DNA of 64,000 nucleotides from Beroe ovata (GCA_946803715.1 CAMPET010000193.1:21730-85729); one strand, 5' to 3'; positions 49,101 through 59,403 are shown, counted from the first letter of the stretch. Notes: generated by a model not told the origin, from the letters alone. Numbers and translations: made by a program.

Positions 49101-51155
49101 GATCAGGGTCTTCTTTGACAACTGATCCTCCCTCAGGAAGTTGTGACAGCAGTGGCCCCTGCTCAGTGAGCTTGCCACCCATCTGATCATCACTTTCGAC
49201 AGCGTTGTTTGTTTCTTGCTGTACAATATCATCTTGAAGTTCGAATTCTTGTTTAACAGGTCCATTTACACTACCAGAGGTCAACTCATCTGAAATGGCT
49301 GTAACAATAGGCACAGCCCTTGTCTGAACCTTCTTCATCGGCCCAACTGTGAGAACGGCGGTACTATCTTCAATTTTATGCCTGAACTTCTTATTCTTTA
49401 TAGTGATTGGTTGAAATTCAAGATTTTCTTGGGGATCACCATCACCTACAGAAAATTTCCCTTCAGTTTTTAGTTCAACATCAGGAACCATTCCTGTCGA
49501 TGCTATCTGATTCAATACTGGCTCTTTATCATCTATTTCTTTTGACACCGACAGGCAAGATGGAGCAGTGGGGATATCAGATTTCACATCATCTTTAAAA
49601 GAAACTTCAATAACACTGTTTGATAACGGAATTGGTAATGGAGATATGGGATCAGTAGAGATCATGAGCTGGTACACACTTTCCACGTTTGCACGATTGA
49701 ATCCAATAACACCTTTAACTGCTGTGACACTTTTACTAGACTTTGGTGACTCGTGATTGCTATCAGGGATCTGAAATGAATTGTTCCCCGGGCTGTCAAA
49801 AATTTCAAACTGCTTTGGTGGAGGATCACAACGGATCGTATCTTTTGCAGACTCCCCCAAGGCAGCACCCTCAAACTGGAATGAAGTCTCAATTTGATTG
49901 ATGAGATCGCTGTCTTCATCTTCATTGGAAGAGCAGTCAGACAAAGTCTTAGATTTAGTGAAACCTTTGAATGATTCCTCTGCTTTTGGTCTTGAACCTT
50001 GCTTCTTCAGCCGTGACCTTTGTCTTGGAAATTTATTAATAGTGGCATGTGTCACACTTTCACAATCAGAATCTGACTTGAGCTCAGCATGAGGCGATGA
50101 GCAAGCTCTTTTTGGTGCTTTCCTTACTAGCTTTCTGGGTGATTCTTTGGAAACATGCAGGGACCTCTTTCTCGACCTCAAACCGAAACTGCTTGATTCA
50201 TTTCCTCTGAAACTATCAGAGGGAGTAGTCTTAACCGTATCGAGTATCTCCTTCATTTGAGCTTCCATTCTCGAGTGATAACTTGTCATATCTGCTAGCT
50301 TCTTCATGATATCTTTGTTCTTTCTATCAGCAAGATTATTGACAGCAGATTCTTGATTTTGTTTAAGGAGTGTGTTGTTGCGTTTTAGTTTAGCAATTTC
50401 AGCTTTCAATTCAGAAACTTCTTCTTGGGATGGAGTCTTCTCTTTACTTTTCACTTCAGCCAAGCTACTTGTCGATTTTTTGCATTTTGCCTTGAGCTCA
50501 CTGTTTTCTTCCTTCAACTTCTTATTGCTATCTTCAAGCTCTGTGCATTTGACGGTGAACTGAGTGATGTGAGTCTTTTGACCATCTATAATGTTTTGCA
50601 GCTTCAGTCGTTCCCTCTCAGAAAACATTGCATCATCTTGGGAGTCTAGATGATTCTTCAGTTGTGATGTGCACACTTCTACTTCGGCTTTTAGGCGCTT
50701 GTTTTGCTTCTCAAGCTGCAACAAAGACATTTTAAGAACATTTATATGGATGGGGGAAGAAATAAGTGAGCTTTCAAACAATACAAATTACAAAACCCTT
50801 GACAATGAAATCTATCGATTACCATTACTTACATTATCCATTTTCTGTTTTTGGGAGGCAAATTTTTGAATCAATGCTCTAGTCTTGTCAATCTGAGTTT
50901 TCATTGCGGTGATCACTTTCTGCAATTCTTCATTCTGGTCATGGGAAAAGATACTATTATAGGTAGTGCTGAAGTGAGACAAGATATAACCGCCGTTCCG
51001 CTATCTACAAAACAATCAAAAGTAATAAAATGAGTGTTCTAACAAATGCAATATACCTCAGTCTTGGCTTGCTTCAGATCGCTGTCAAGCTTAGTACACT
51101 TTACGCAATCAAAAGTTGTTGTGAATTCGAGTTCATCCATCACAGATAAGGTCAT
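46149..51155 (-). CDS. ICE1: ICE1-like little elongation complex subunit
   Basis: Six exons, 51155-51057, 50934-50833, 50715-47152, 47067-46952, 46771-46659 and 46363-46149, give 4209 nt and 1402 residues in perfect phase. The N-terminus MTLSVMDELEF leads into FDCVKCTKLDSDLKQAKTE, a C-x2-C-x2-L pattern followed by a ~150-residue coiled coil, as in ICE1 (CxxCxxL then coiled coil). The middle ~700 residues are disordered and acidic/Ser-rich with basic patches (KRACSSPHAE). The last ~350 residues form a conserved-looking helical domain (SFVKMFRTNISTE, DELVDTFFNILCQLKTSDYE). ICE1 scaffolds the little elongation complex for snRNA transcription in Cajal/histone-locus bodies. Identity rests on N-terminal motif and architecture. 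Its ATG overlaps the CENPX stop codon. Confidence 0.55.
46875..46924. other. perfect 19-bp inverted repeat carrying CRE palindromes
   Basis: AACTAGTCGTGACGTCACG (46875-46893) is exactly inverted at 46906-46924 around a 12-base spacer that itself contains ACGTCA. Each arm holds TGACGTCA. It lies inside the ICE1-like intron between exons 4 and 5. It could form a cruciform, bind bZIP factors, or be a tiny mobile element. Confidence 0.85.
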
Positions 51156-51724
51156 TATGAGAAGTCGAGTAACTGAAAATTAAAGATTATCAGTTAAAAA
51201 TTAGTTCATATGTTATCATAAAAGAATCTGCAATGCAAATTGCTGCGGAAATATATTCTTCGTAGTAAACGAAGCAAATACTTACAATTTGGGGTATGAT
51301 CTTTTCCAAATGTTCACCTTCCACCACACTGCTTCCCTCTGTCTTAGCTTGCTGAATCGCTCTGCTAAGGGCCTCTGAATGAAACATATGGTAATTTTGA
51401 GGTAATTTCGCGTTTAAATAAATAGGGCACACAAGTGGTTTCATAACGATTTTCATCAACGTTACTTTGAGGCTCAAGAGCACGTGTGAAAATTAACCTT
51501 GTATAAAAAGGCTGAGGTATTCGGTTGCTAGGGCTGAACCTTCTGCGTTCACTGCAAGGAAATGAAGATGGTGATTCTAATTTAGTGTATAAGGGGTTAG
51601 ATATTTACAAGAATAAAGTATATTTTCACAAGATGCGATAAGCGCTTTATTTCCCTTCCCAACTATGTTTGACGTCATCTACTATCAAAGAATTACCTAA
51701 CTGACGGCATAAGACGTGAATCAT
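51155..51724 (-). CDS. CENPX: CENP-X / MHF2 histone-fold protein
   Basis: Exons 51724-51697, 51551-51498, 51374-51286 and 51172-51155 give about 62 residues. The core VNAEGSALATEYLSLFIQ / EALSRAIQQAKTEGSSVV / EGEHLEKIIPQI / LLDFS-stop is a close match to MHF2 histone folds (plant-type NADALKLSSEYLRLFVVEA, HLERILPQLLLDF). CENPX pairs with CENPS in the constitutive centromere network and in the FANCM-MHF complex. Exons 2-4 are secure. Exon 1 (MIHVLCRQL) is tentative: it lacks the usual N-terminal helix, and the product is ~20 residues short, so a different upstream exon is possible. The terminal exon is shared with the start of the ICE1-like gene, with overlap UAAUG. Confidence 0.8.
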
Positions 51725-52843
51725 GAACGAGGAATCGTGCAATGTTCATATTCAGGAATGCCAAATTGTATAGATGCGAGTTATTTTACCTCAATAATAC
51801 CCTTGCTATGTACACAATCGAGAAAATTGCAGTTAATTTTGCAGCGGTTTAAAGTGATAGTACTGGCGAAAACCATCGGCCATCACAGTACACTTTCCAT
51901 CCTTATACCTTTGATACATTAACACATTAACGGGAAATCAAAAAACGTAGAACAGTCGCCGATGCAATGCAGCTGTGTCGACAAAACGGTACGAGTTTTT
52001 AGGACTGAATAAAAAAGCGTCAAATAACAAGACGTTCGACGAATCGACAGTTTAGTTTAGCAGGCCCAAAATTTGCCCGATTTTCCTAAATCTGCCGTCC
52101 TATGAGCTATCACACGTTATAAGCACGTTCCGGCCTGCCCAAAATACGCGGGCCCACGTGCTTACCTAGCTGATAAAGATGTAAGAAAATGAGAAAAATT
52201 CCAAAACAGACAGTGAAAATCATGAAAATCAGAAGTTCGACTGCACAAAGTATTATTTTTGCATTGTGTTTGTGTGCGTGTGTGCTCATGAATAACATGA
52301 GCACAACTAAACACCCAAACTGTCAGAGTTTTCACTGTCTGCTTGCACAATGTTTTACTCACAGAAGTTCATCTCCGGGAGGCTGAACAACATCGTCAAG
52401 CACGGAGAGCAACCTTAACTAATGAAGATAAATGTTGGGAATCCACATTGCACTAGCTGAAATCTGTGCTCGTGGAATGTCAATATGGTGTAAAATGATA
52501 ATGAAGTTCACTAAAGTGATTTGATACGTGAAAAGTGGAATCCAATATTAACAATTCAAAACCAATACCCAATACCCATAGTTGCAGAAAATTCGAAGCT
52601 GTTTGTTACTTGTTGTTCAATTGTTCAATAAAGTTTATCACATCAATAAATATCAAAAAGAAATCAAGCATTAATCATCTCCGTTAAAAGTTTTAACTAG
52701 TTTTATCAAGTTTCATATGAAGGTGTTATGGCGGATACTGAGATGAGTCATATATTATACATTGGTGAAAACCGACTAAAAATTCGCTCACAGAAAAACA
52801 TCATACAATTTCTCTGGCTCAAGAAACTGAGATGTTTCGAGGC
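51725..52843. other. spacer between DNAJC16 and CENPX
   Basis: Likely DNAJC16 3' UTR and CENPX promoter, possibly its true first exon. A near-repeat TTTTCACTGTCTG / CAGACAGTGAAAA (52206 and 52328) forms an inverted pair about 120 bp apart. CCACGTGC at 52154. Confidence 0.45.
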
Positions 52844-54847
52844 CTAACTGGAAGTAAAAGGGAATTGGAGCAAATTGGGCCTGAATTTGGGTAAGCTCCC
52901 TTCACACAATCTCTCAAACCATAAAGTCACTCTGTCTTGCAGATTAACGAGTGAAGAATTGGAACAAGTGTTAATAGGTGTAAAGAAGTGGAAGTATCTC
53001 TTGTTGAGGTTAAGAGCAATGACAGAGCCCTGTATGAGTCTGCAATCAGCTTGTGTAGCTATTTCATAAAGCCACGCCTCATACTTGGTATGGGATACAA
53101 AGGCTAGAGTGTAGATGCTGTTTTTAGCAAGCTCCCGCAATTTGGCACTGACAACCCTTACTGGCAGAGGAGGGAGTGAGCTTTGATTACTCAGATCACC
53201 AACAACGAGAAGAGTTACTTGTGGCTTGGCACATGAGAGAAGGTAAGGGGCGCATTCGGGAGTAAGCTCAGGCAGATTAACTGGATACAAAGTCATTGAC
53301 TCATGGGCATTCGGCTCTTGGGGTGATGTACTTTGGCGTTGCTCTTCTCCGTCATTGTTGATGAGGAATGTAACACAAAATAGAGTAATGATGGATATAA
53401 TGGTTAACCATGTGTTGAGGCTAATCAAATGAATCTGGCCAATAAAGTTCTCACTAGAATATAATATGAATTCCCATATATTATCTAGAATGGTAGGATC
53501 TAGCTCATCGACAATGACTCCAATTTTTACTGGACTTCTTGTTAGTTGGCCCTTAGCTGAATGCAAAGTTTTATAGAGAGTAGATACATGAACTAAATCC
53601 CATTTTGGCAGCCATTCTATGATAGCATGTGTTGAAGAAGTCCTCTTTAGCAAGAGCACATTGCTGCTAGGATAAGGTGGGAAGAAGGAATCAACAAACT
53701 GAAATTGAGCATCCCTGAAAATGAAAGAAAACTGGAAATTTCTTTTGAATTGAAGCTCTCCACTTTGTATCAAGTTCTTAATTGCGATATACTGGTCTTT
53801 GGAATCGAGCACAAAAATCACACACGGATTGTCATTGCTTAGGGAACAAAGGTCATCAAATGTTTTTGGTGAACATATCTTAGGTAAGAGTAATCTCATC
53901 TCTGACTCCATGATATTGAAAAGTTGGCTTGTAGTTCTTACAGTTTCTTTACGACTGATGGCTGGATAGACTTCCTTAAAAATTATGACGCCACCTAGGT
54001 TTGATGATGGTAAAATTCGCCAAATATTCTTAGAGTTTTCATCATATGATGAGGAAAAACCATATTTAAATGAGTCTTTGTATTTGAATGCAGCCATCCC
54101 TTGAGTAAAAGTAAAGGTCTTTGATACAAATATTAATCTTGCTTTATTATCAGAAAAATCACCAACAAATGTATCAATTGTTCTATCATTCACCTTTTCT
54201 ACAGTCAAGACAGATTCTATCTTAGATAGGATAAAGCTTTCAATATTATCCAGGGATAATGAATGTGTGAAGTGGTAAACTCGACCACTAATTATGACTA
54301 GAAGTGATGGAATCTCGTACACAGAAAGTTTCTCTTTCATGTTAGATTTGTCAAATGGGAGTTCCCAAAATTTCATTCCATATGATTCGAAATGTTTGAT
54401 TATCTCAGGCCAAAGTCTATTATACTCGAAACACAGAAAACATCGTCTAGAGGTAACTTTGACAAGATGGATATTAATATAGCTATCAGGAATGACTTCT
54501 TGTTCAAATCTTTTCACAGTAAGTATCATTATCTCGTTTTGTTGTTCCTGTCTGCTGCTAAATCTCTGAAAAAATGTCTTGTGAAATTGATATTGCTCAT
54601 TTGGAGGATCATTCGGGTCTTTTATGAGAGCTTCATATGCAGCAACAACTTCTTTAAACTTTTCTTCAGATTTTGGGTCTTTGCTAACATCAGGATGATA
54701 TTGTTTGGCAAGTCTTCTGTAAGCTTTCTGGATCTCTGATTTAGATGCAGATCTTGACACACCAAGAACTTTAAAAGGATTGCTTTGTGCTGATTCAGAT
54801 GAATTAATATTGATAAGTAGCAGCAGTGCCACATGTATAAATTTCAT
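52844..54847 (-). CDS. DNAJC16: DNAJC16-type J-domain / thioredoxin-like ER protein, intronless
   Basis: Single exon, 667 residues from [12 protein letters not shown] signal peptide is followed by a J domain at about residues 23-85 with intact HPD ([19 protein letters not shown]). A thioredoxin-like region around 115-230 contains [17 protein letters not shown], where a CFLC pair replaces the usual CxxC. A membrane segment ([17 protein letters not shown]) lies near residue 490, and a further thioredoxin-like luminal/cytosolic domain ends in [10 protein letters not shown]. Human DNAJC16 is longer (~782) with the same order. It is implicated in ER-associated regulation of autophagosome size; the J domain should recruit an Hsp70. 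The start is set by the signal peptide; TTTTGCCTTAG ends nine bases upstream. Confidence 0.88.
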   Translation of the reverse strand: MKFIHVALLLLININSSESAQSNPFKVLGVSRSASKSEIQKAYRRLAKQYHPDVSKDPKSEEKFKEVVAAYEALIKDPNDPPNEQYQFHKTFFQRFSSRQEQQNEIMILTVKRFEQEVIPDSYINIHLVKVTSRRCFLCFEYNRLWPEIIKHFESYGMKFWELPFDKSNMKEKLSVYEIPSLLVIISGRVYHFTHSLSLDNIESFILSKIESVLTVEKVNDRTIDTFVGDFSDNKARLIFVSKTFTFTQGMAAFKYKDSFKYGFSSSYDENSKNIWRILPSSNLGGVIIFKEVYPAISRKETVRTTSQLFNIMESEMRLLLPKICSPKTFDDLCSLSNDNPCVIFVLDSKDQYIAIKNLIQSGELQFKRNFQFSFIFRDAQFQFVDSFFPPYPSSNVLLLKRTSSTHAIIEWLPKWDLVHVSTLYKTLHSAKGQLTRSPVKIGVIVDELDPTILDNIWEFILYSSENFIGQIHLISLNTWLTIISIITLFCVTFLINNDGEEQRQSTSPQEPNAHESMTLYPVNLPELTPECAPYLLSCAKPQVTLLVVGDLSNQSSLPPLPVRVVSAKLRELAKNSIYTLAFVSHTKYEAWLYEIATQADCRLIQGSVIALNLNKRYFHFFTPINTCSNSSLVNLQDRVTLWFERLCEGSLPKFRPNLLQFPFTSS

Positions 54848-55812
54848 CCTCAAATCCTAAGGCAAAAGATGGAGTCAGAATTTATTGTCATATGAAGGGA
54901 CTGATAGATAAAACCATGAACACATAAGAAAGAAATGGAATAAACCTAACATGTACAATGTAACATATTGGATTATAGTGATTTTATTGATAGATATAGT
55001 GATTTTATTGATAGATTATAGTGATGCTATTGAAGTACTTTGCTGATTAATTTACAGTTGAACACTATACACTTATCAAGAAGCTGAGAAAACCCTGTAT
55101 CATCTAATGAATTACAGATCACAGTACATTAATTAAAAAAGGGTCACATGATGAAGATAAAACCTACATTTAGTCTTTTGACTGGAGAAGTGATCCTGTA
55201 GAACTTTACACACTGTTGCCTGAAAAGAAAATCTATGCAGTTCTCAATTCCACTAAAATGGGATAAGGAGGACATGTCACACACACCCACACACAAGCAT
55301 ACACACATCAAACACCCTGCTGTATGACAGCCAAAGACACACAACATACACAGGCTGATCTCGGCTAAGGATGAAGGGGGTATTCAGTAGATATTCTCAA
55401 AATAACTTACTCTTTTCAATACTGGTTTAGGAACAGAGATCTCCATGTGCAGACATGCCCTAAAACATCAAGATGAAATAGTCTTCTTATTATGCTATTA
55501 TAACTATAGTTTTCATATGATCAAATTATCTGCAGCAACTGAAACAGCTGCTACTGTTCTGCAAACTAAATATTGATTAATCTAGATAAGTGAATAAATA
55601 AATAAATACTTCATAAAAAATATATTTCAGAAAAGAAAGATTCTTCTGAGATTCTTTTGAGATTCTTATGAGACTCTTTATGAATAAATAAATATTTTAG
55701 CAAATGGCAACATATGTAGGATATAGAATAAATGTCTTTATCACTGTTGCATATATGTCAGTGTAGCTATGTGTAGCTTTCATAAGCTGTTCCGTGTTCA
55801 CACACAGATAAC

Positions 55813-56190
55813 ATGTTTTGTTCTGCAAACATGTTTTGTTCAGCAAACGTGTTTTGTTCAGCAAACATGTTTTGTTCAGCAAACATGTTTTGTTCAGCAA
55901 ACATGTTTTGTTCAGCAAACATGTTTTGTTCTGCAAACATGTTTTGTTCTGCAAACATGTTTTGTTCTGCAAACATGTTTTGTTCTGCAAACGTGTTTTG
56001 TTCTGCAAACGTGTTTTGTTCAGCAAACATGTTTTGTTCAGCAAACATGTTTTGTTCTGCAAACATGTTTTGTTCTGCAAACATGTTTTGTTCTGCAAAC
56101 ATGTTTTGTTCTGCAAACATGTTTTGTTCTGCAAACGTGTTTTGTTCAGCAAACATGTTTTGTTCAGCAAACATGTTTTGTTCTGTAAAC
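55813..56190. repeat. 18-bp minisatellite, 21 copies
   Basis: Unit ATGTTTTGTTCWGCAAAC, 21 head-to-tail copies with only three variable positions (ATG/GTG, CTG/CAG, one GTAA). Variants are ordered: GTG-CAG units are followed by ATG-CAG then runs of ATG-CTG, which implies higher-order duplication. Because 18 is divisible by 3, several frames on both strands stay open (MFCSAN or MFAEQN repeats). These are not taken as genes. Confidence 0.95.
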
Positions 56191-56299
56191 ATGCTTTATT
56201 TGACATTCAGACCTTAGCTGTTTCTCGCGCGCGCGCGAGAAGCATGCCGCATAAAGTCTGCCAAGGAGGTTTTATGTTTTGGTTGTATAATTTGAATAA

Positions 56300-56500
56300 T
56301 TTGTGAGAATAATTTGCGGCGCGTGCGCAATGAAATTCTCGACAGGGTACGTGCACACGTTGCGCGCCCCTGTTCTACTCAGTAAACTGAAAAGTCGTAG
56401 AAAGGAGACGCGCAGCGCGCGTGGAGTATTTGGGTCATGCAGCGCGGTAACACGACAGGGACTATCATCGACAGCCAACTTAACTGTTAAGCGCGAACGC
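56300..56500 (-). repeat. GC-rich dispersed repeat, copy 3 (inverted)
   Basis: On the minus strand it reads GATGATAG-CCCTGTCGTGTT, GCGCGCAACGTGTGCAC and ACCCTGTCGAGAATTTC, in the same order as 26640-26765. A TTTCTCGCGCGCGCGCGAGA palindrome at 56221 precedes it. Confidence 0.65.
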
Positions 56501-56725
56501 GACGGGCGAGCGTGAGCGTGGCCTACTCGGCCTGCCGCGGCCGGCCTGGTTGCGTAACGAGCAGTGAGCACTGCACTACATAAGGGCACTCAGGGCACTA
56601 CGTCAGGGTAGTGGGTACAGGGCACTACGTTAGGGCACTCAGGGCACTACGTCAGGGTACAGGGCACTACAAGTACATTATGGCACTCAGGCCACTACGT
56701 TAGGCATTAGGACACTCAGGGCACT

Positions 56726-56799
56726 CTTGTAGGATTTCACCCTACCCTTGCTGGCGGGATTTTATCCCTGGCACCGACGGTAGGGTAAAATCCTACAAG
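56726..56799. mobile_element. 74-bp foldback element
   Basis: Starts CTTGTAGGATTTCACCCTAC and ends GTAGGGTAAAATCCTACAAG, a near-perfect inverted pair. It is flanked by GGCACT on both sides, but the host array is itself GGCACT-rich, so a target duplication cannot be proven. The left arm also occurs at 36636. Confidence 0.55.
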
Positions 56800-56819
56800 G
56801 GCACTCAGGCTAGGGCAAT

Positions 56820-56936
56820 AGTTCCTTGTGCACTAATTTAGTGCACTGATGTAGTGCCATGTGCAGTGTGCACTGATGTACCTACATCAGTGCACAGGGC
56901 ACTACATCAGTGCACTAAACTAGTGCACAAGGAACT
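56820..56936. repeat. 117-bp inverted repeat in the satellite
   Basis: AGTTCCTTGTGCACTA at the left is the reverse complement of TAGTGCACAAGGAACT at the right. Complementarity continues inward through GTGCACTGATGTAGTGCC to a centre near 56881. It could form a long hairpin. Confidence 0.85.
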
Positions 56937-57310
56937 AGCTACATTAGGGCACTACATCAGTACATAAGGCACTATATTAGTGCACTATGTTAGGGCACTA
57001 CGCCAGGGCACTTAGAGCACTACATCAGTGATAAGGGCACTGCATTCGGGCACTACATTAGTGCACTAAATTTGTGCACAAGGCACTACATTGGGGCACT
57101 TCAATAGGGCAGTAGGGCACTACATACTAAAGAGCACTACATTATTAGGGCACTACATCAGTGATAAGGGAACTGCATTGGGGCTCTTCATTAGGGCAAT
57201 ACATAAGGGCACTACTAGTACTATGGTTGATCAGAACGGATTTTTTTGAGAGTTTGAAAAACATAATTTGACCCTTCTGACACACCATACTTCTGATAGT
57301 CATGAGTTCT

Positions 57311-57408
57311 ATGTTGTATTGTACTCAATGTTATATTTAATTGTACTCCATGTTGTATTGTACTCTACTGTATTGTGCTGTATTGTACTCTATGTTGCAT
57401 AGTACTAT
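57311..57408. repeat. degenerate TGTATTGTACTC tandem repeat
   Basis: Several diverged copies of TGTTGTATTGTACTCYATG. Confidence 0.7.
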
Positions 57409-57587
57409 GACACAGTGTGCCACAATCTGAATGCTGAATCAGCATAATTGTTGAAACTCTGGTTTAAATTTAGTTTGCCGATAGTTTACAATTCTTAGTT
57501 TTCATATCCCTGACATGCCTTCAGAATTTGTCACACCAAGAAATCACAGAGGTCCCGATATCACGAACAAGGATAACCAAACGTAAT

Positions 57588-57739
57588 CTACGGATTGATC
57601 TAGCATCGTTGAGCCAATGAACGCGCGAGAAACGGAGGCGTTCTCATTGGCTGAAAGCGTTAAACCAGCCAGCCAATCAAAGCGCGTCATTTCTAGGCTA
57701 GCGCGATGATTGGCTAATCGATGAAAGGTGAATCCGTAG
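57588..57739. promoter_or_regulatory. symmetric CCAAT-rich block upstream of the histone cluster
   Basis: Outer arms CTACGGATT (57588) and AATCCGTAG (57731) are exact inverses. Inside are two forward CCAAT (57613, 57673) and two inverted ATTGG (57646, 57709), the latter two pairs arranged symmetrically. The CCAAT pairs resemble divergent histone promoters in the same cluster. No TATA box or adjacent coding region is evident. Confidence 0.5.
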
Positions 57740-57798
57740 CGTAGCTCCGGTCATCCCTGTTTGTTAGCCTCGATAGCTGGGTGCAACAAAGTCTGCAT

Positions 57799-57961
57799 AC
57801 GTCATGGAATGTAATAAAATGGTGTCAATGGTACGTAGTGACGAAGTGTTTTATATGTCATGAAATGTTTGTAGTGGTGTCAGCTGTTAATATTGTGACG
57901 TAGAGATATGAATACGTCATTGAATCTTGTGTATAAGTGACGTATAGTGGAGTTTACGTCA
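57799..57961. promoter_or_regulatory. cluster of CRE half-sites
   Basis: TGACGT/ACGTCA hexamers at 57799, 57896, 57914, 57938 and 57956, with related TGACGA and TGTCAT motifs between. Candidate bZIP (CREB/ATF) control region ~360 bp upstream of H2A. Confidence 0.5.
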
Positions 57962-58166
57962 TGAATGTGACGAAGAAATCCAGCCAGATTTTCGATCTGC
58001 TTGTGGCAGTATAGTTTTAGTTTGACTGTCAATTTTAATTAGCTTACCACTTTTAGTTAGCCTGACATCTGCCACATCCTCACAGCACAGAGTCTATCAT
58101 CGATTGGCAGCACCCTTGGCGTAAGCGCAGTCGCAAAGAAAATTTATTTTACAAAGGAGCTATTGG

Positions 58167-58214
58167 CGAATCAGCGCACAGTAAAAGTTTTGAGAGTTTT
58201 GATTGGATGTTAGC
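58167..58214 (+). promoter_or_regulatory. H2A promoter elements
   Basis: CGAATCAGCGCACAGT at 58167 is shared with the H2B/H2A promoters at 60946 and 61427, and GATTGG at about 58201 is an inverted CCAAT. No clear TATA box precedes this copy. Confidence 0.55.
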
Positions 58215-58318
58215 CGTCTGTTGAGTCGCAAAATTTATCATATATCTCATTTTTCTTTCCCTTCTCACTATTTTAAATTGTCTCAGTACGTCGTTTCAAT
58301 TTCAACACAATTATAGTT

Positions 58319-58717
58319 ATGTCCGGTCGAGGTAAAGGAGGTAAAGCGCGATCCAAGCCCAAGTCCCGATCTTCTCGCGCTGGATTGCAGTTCCCAGTGG
58401 GCAGAGTTCACAGATTGTTGAGGAAAGGTAATTACGCTGAACGTGTTGGTGCTGGTGCACCAGTCTACCTGGCTGCAGTCATGGAATACCTGGCTGCTGA
58501 GATCCTAGAATTGGCAGGAAACGCTGCTCGTGACAACAAGAAGAGCAGGATTATTCCTCGTCATCTACAGCTTGCTGTTCGTAATGACGAGGAGCTGAAC
58601 AAGCTCCTAGCCGGAGTTACCATCGCTCAGGGTGGTGTTCTGCCCAACATTCAGGCAGTCTTGTTGCCCAAGAAATCAAGCACCGGTAAATCTGGTAAAG
58701 CTAGTCAAGAGTTTTAA
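58319..58717 (+). CDS. histone H2A with H2A.X-type SQEF tail
   Basis: Intronless, 132 residues. [20 protein letters not shown], the acidic-patch region and [12 protein letters not shown] are canonical H2A. The C-terminus KSGKASQEF carries the S-Q-E-hydrophobic motif that ATM/ATR/DNA-PK phosphorylate in H2A.X. A histone 3' stem-loop follows 26 bases after the stop, so this is a replication-type gene rather than a polyadenylated replacement variant. The protein is identical to that encoded at 61572. Confidence 0.97.
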   Translation: MSGRGKGGKARSKPKSRSSRAGLQFPVGRVHRLLRKGNYAERVGAGAPVYLAAVMEYLAAEILELAGNAARDNKKSRIIPRHLQLAVRNDEELNKLLAGVTIAQGGVLPNIQAVLLPKKSSTGKSGKASQEF

Positions 58718-58743
58718 ATCTTTTGATTATTGTTACATCAAAT

Positions 58744-58759
58744 GGCCTTTTTGAGGGCC
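58744..58759 (+). terminator. histone mRNA 3' stem-loop (H2A)
   Basis: GGCCTTTTTGAGGGCC forms a six-pair stem with a 4-base loop (one G-U pair). Purine-rich AAAAGATAA follows as a candidate U7 histone downstream element. Confidence 0.9.
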
Positions 58760-59403
58760 CCACAAATACAAAAGATAATTTTACGATGTTAACGTACTTC
58801 TCCAAACATAGTTTTACAGACCCTGCTTGCGTATGCCCGATATTTTTTCGGGATCTAGGTAGCGTGGCATCAGCTCTGAAGCCAGGTACCACCTACGAGG
58901 TGACCGGCTTGGCCGTATTTGTGCTGAACAGGAAATTTAATATATTATTGTCAGGTAACTAGGGAGAATTGTAAGTTAGAATTTTGTTCTTCCTATATGC
59001 AGTTTTTAACAGAACGATCAGGTATTTGATCATTGATGAAGAGAATTGCTAACTGATGAACCGAATTTATCTCATCTGATCATATTTGAAATTGGGGCTT
59101 TCAAATAAGACATTTTGAGCGAAAGCAGTAGACATCTTAACGGCCGTAGATTTCTTATCTTTGAATTAGCTGTCTTTGGATCACTCGACTTTTGGTGGTG
59201 GTATTTTTGTGGACATGAGAAAATTTGATGAAAATTTGGCATTGTAATTTTGGACGTGTTTCTTGTTACCCTCATTTGTGTCACATAAATCTCTTGAGAG
59301 ATTCTAATGTGGCTGAACAGCGCAGAACAATTCTTCAGTAGCCCAGGCACAGTGTATTGGATTGAAGTGGACGCGTTCAAAGCTATCCTGATGAAATTTG
59401 AGT
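58760..59403. other. spacer between H2A and H3
   Basis: No supported gene. A 40-codon open stretch near 58850-58960 reads a little like a fibronectin-III strand, but has no exon partners. Confidence 0.5.

Larger units (their letters stand above)
56571..57215. repeat. GGGCACT satellite array
   Basis: Irregular repeats built on GGGCACTACGTCA and GGGCACTACATCAGTGC units, with drifting period. Interrupted by an inserted hairpin element (56726-56799) and containing a large inverted repeat (56820-56936). Confidence 0.85.

Noticed and set aside
55813-56190. CRISPR-like array
   Set aside because: Direct tandem repeat with no spacers, in a eukaryotic genome.
55697-56306. Proteins of 130-170 residues made of MFCSAN or MFAEQN repeats
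   Set aside because: They are the translation of an 18-bp minisatellite, open on both strands because the period is a multiple of three.
58723-58962. Open frame with a fibronectin-III-like phrase (ALKPGTTYEV)
   Set aside because: Single short match, overlaps the H2A stem-loop region, no splice partners or other domain signal.
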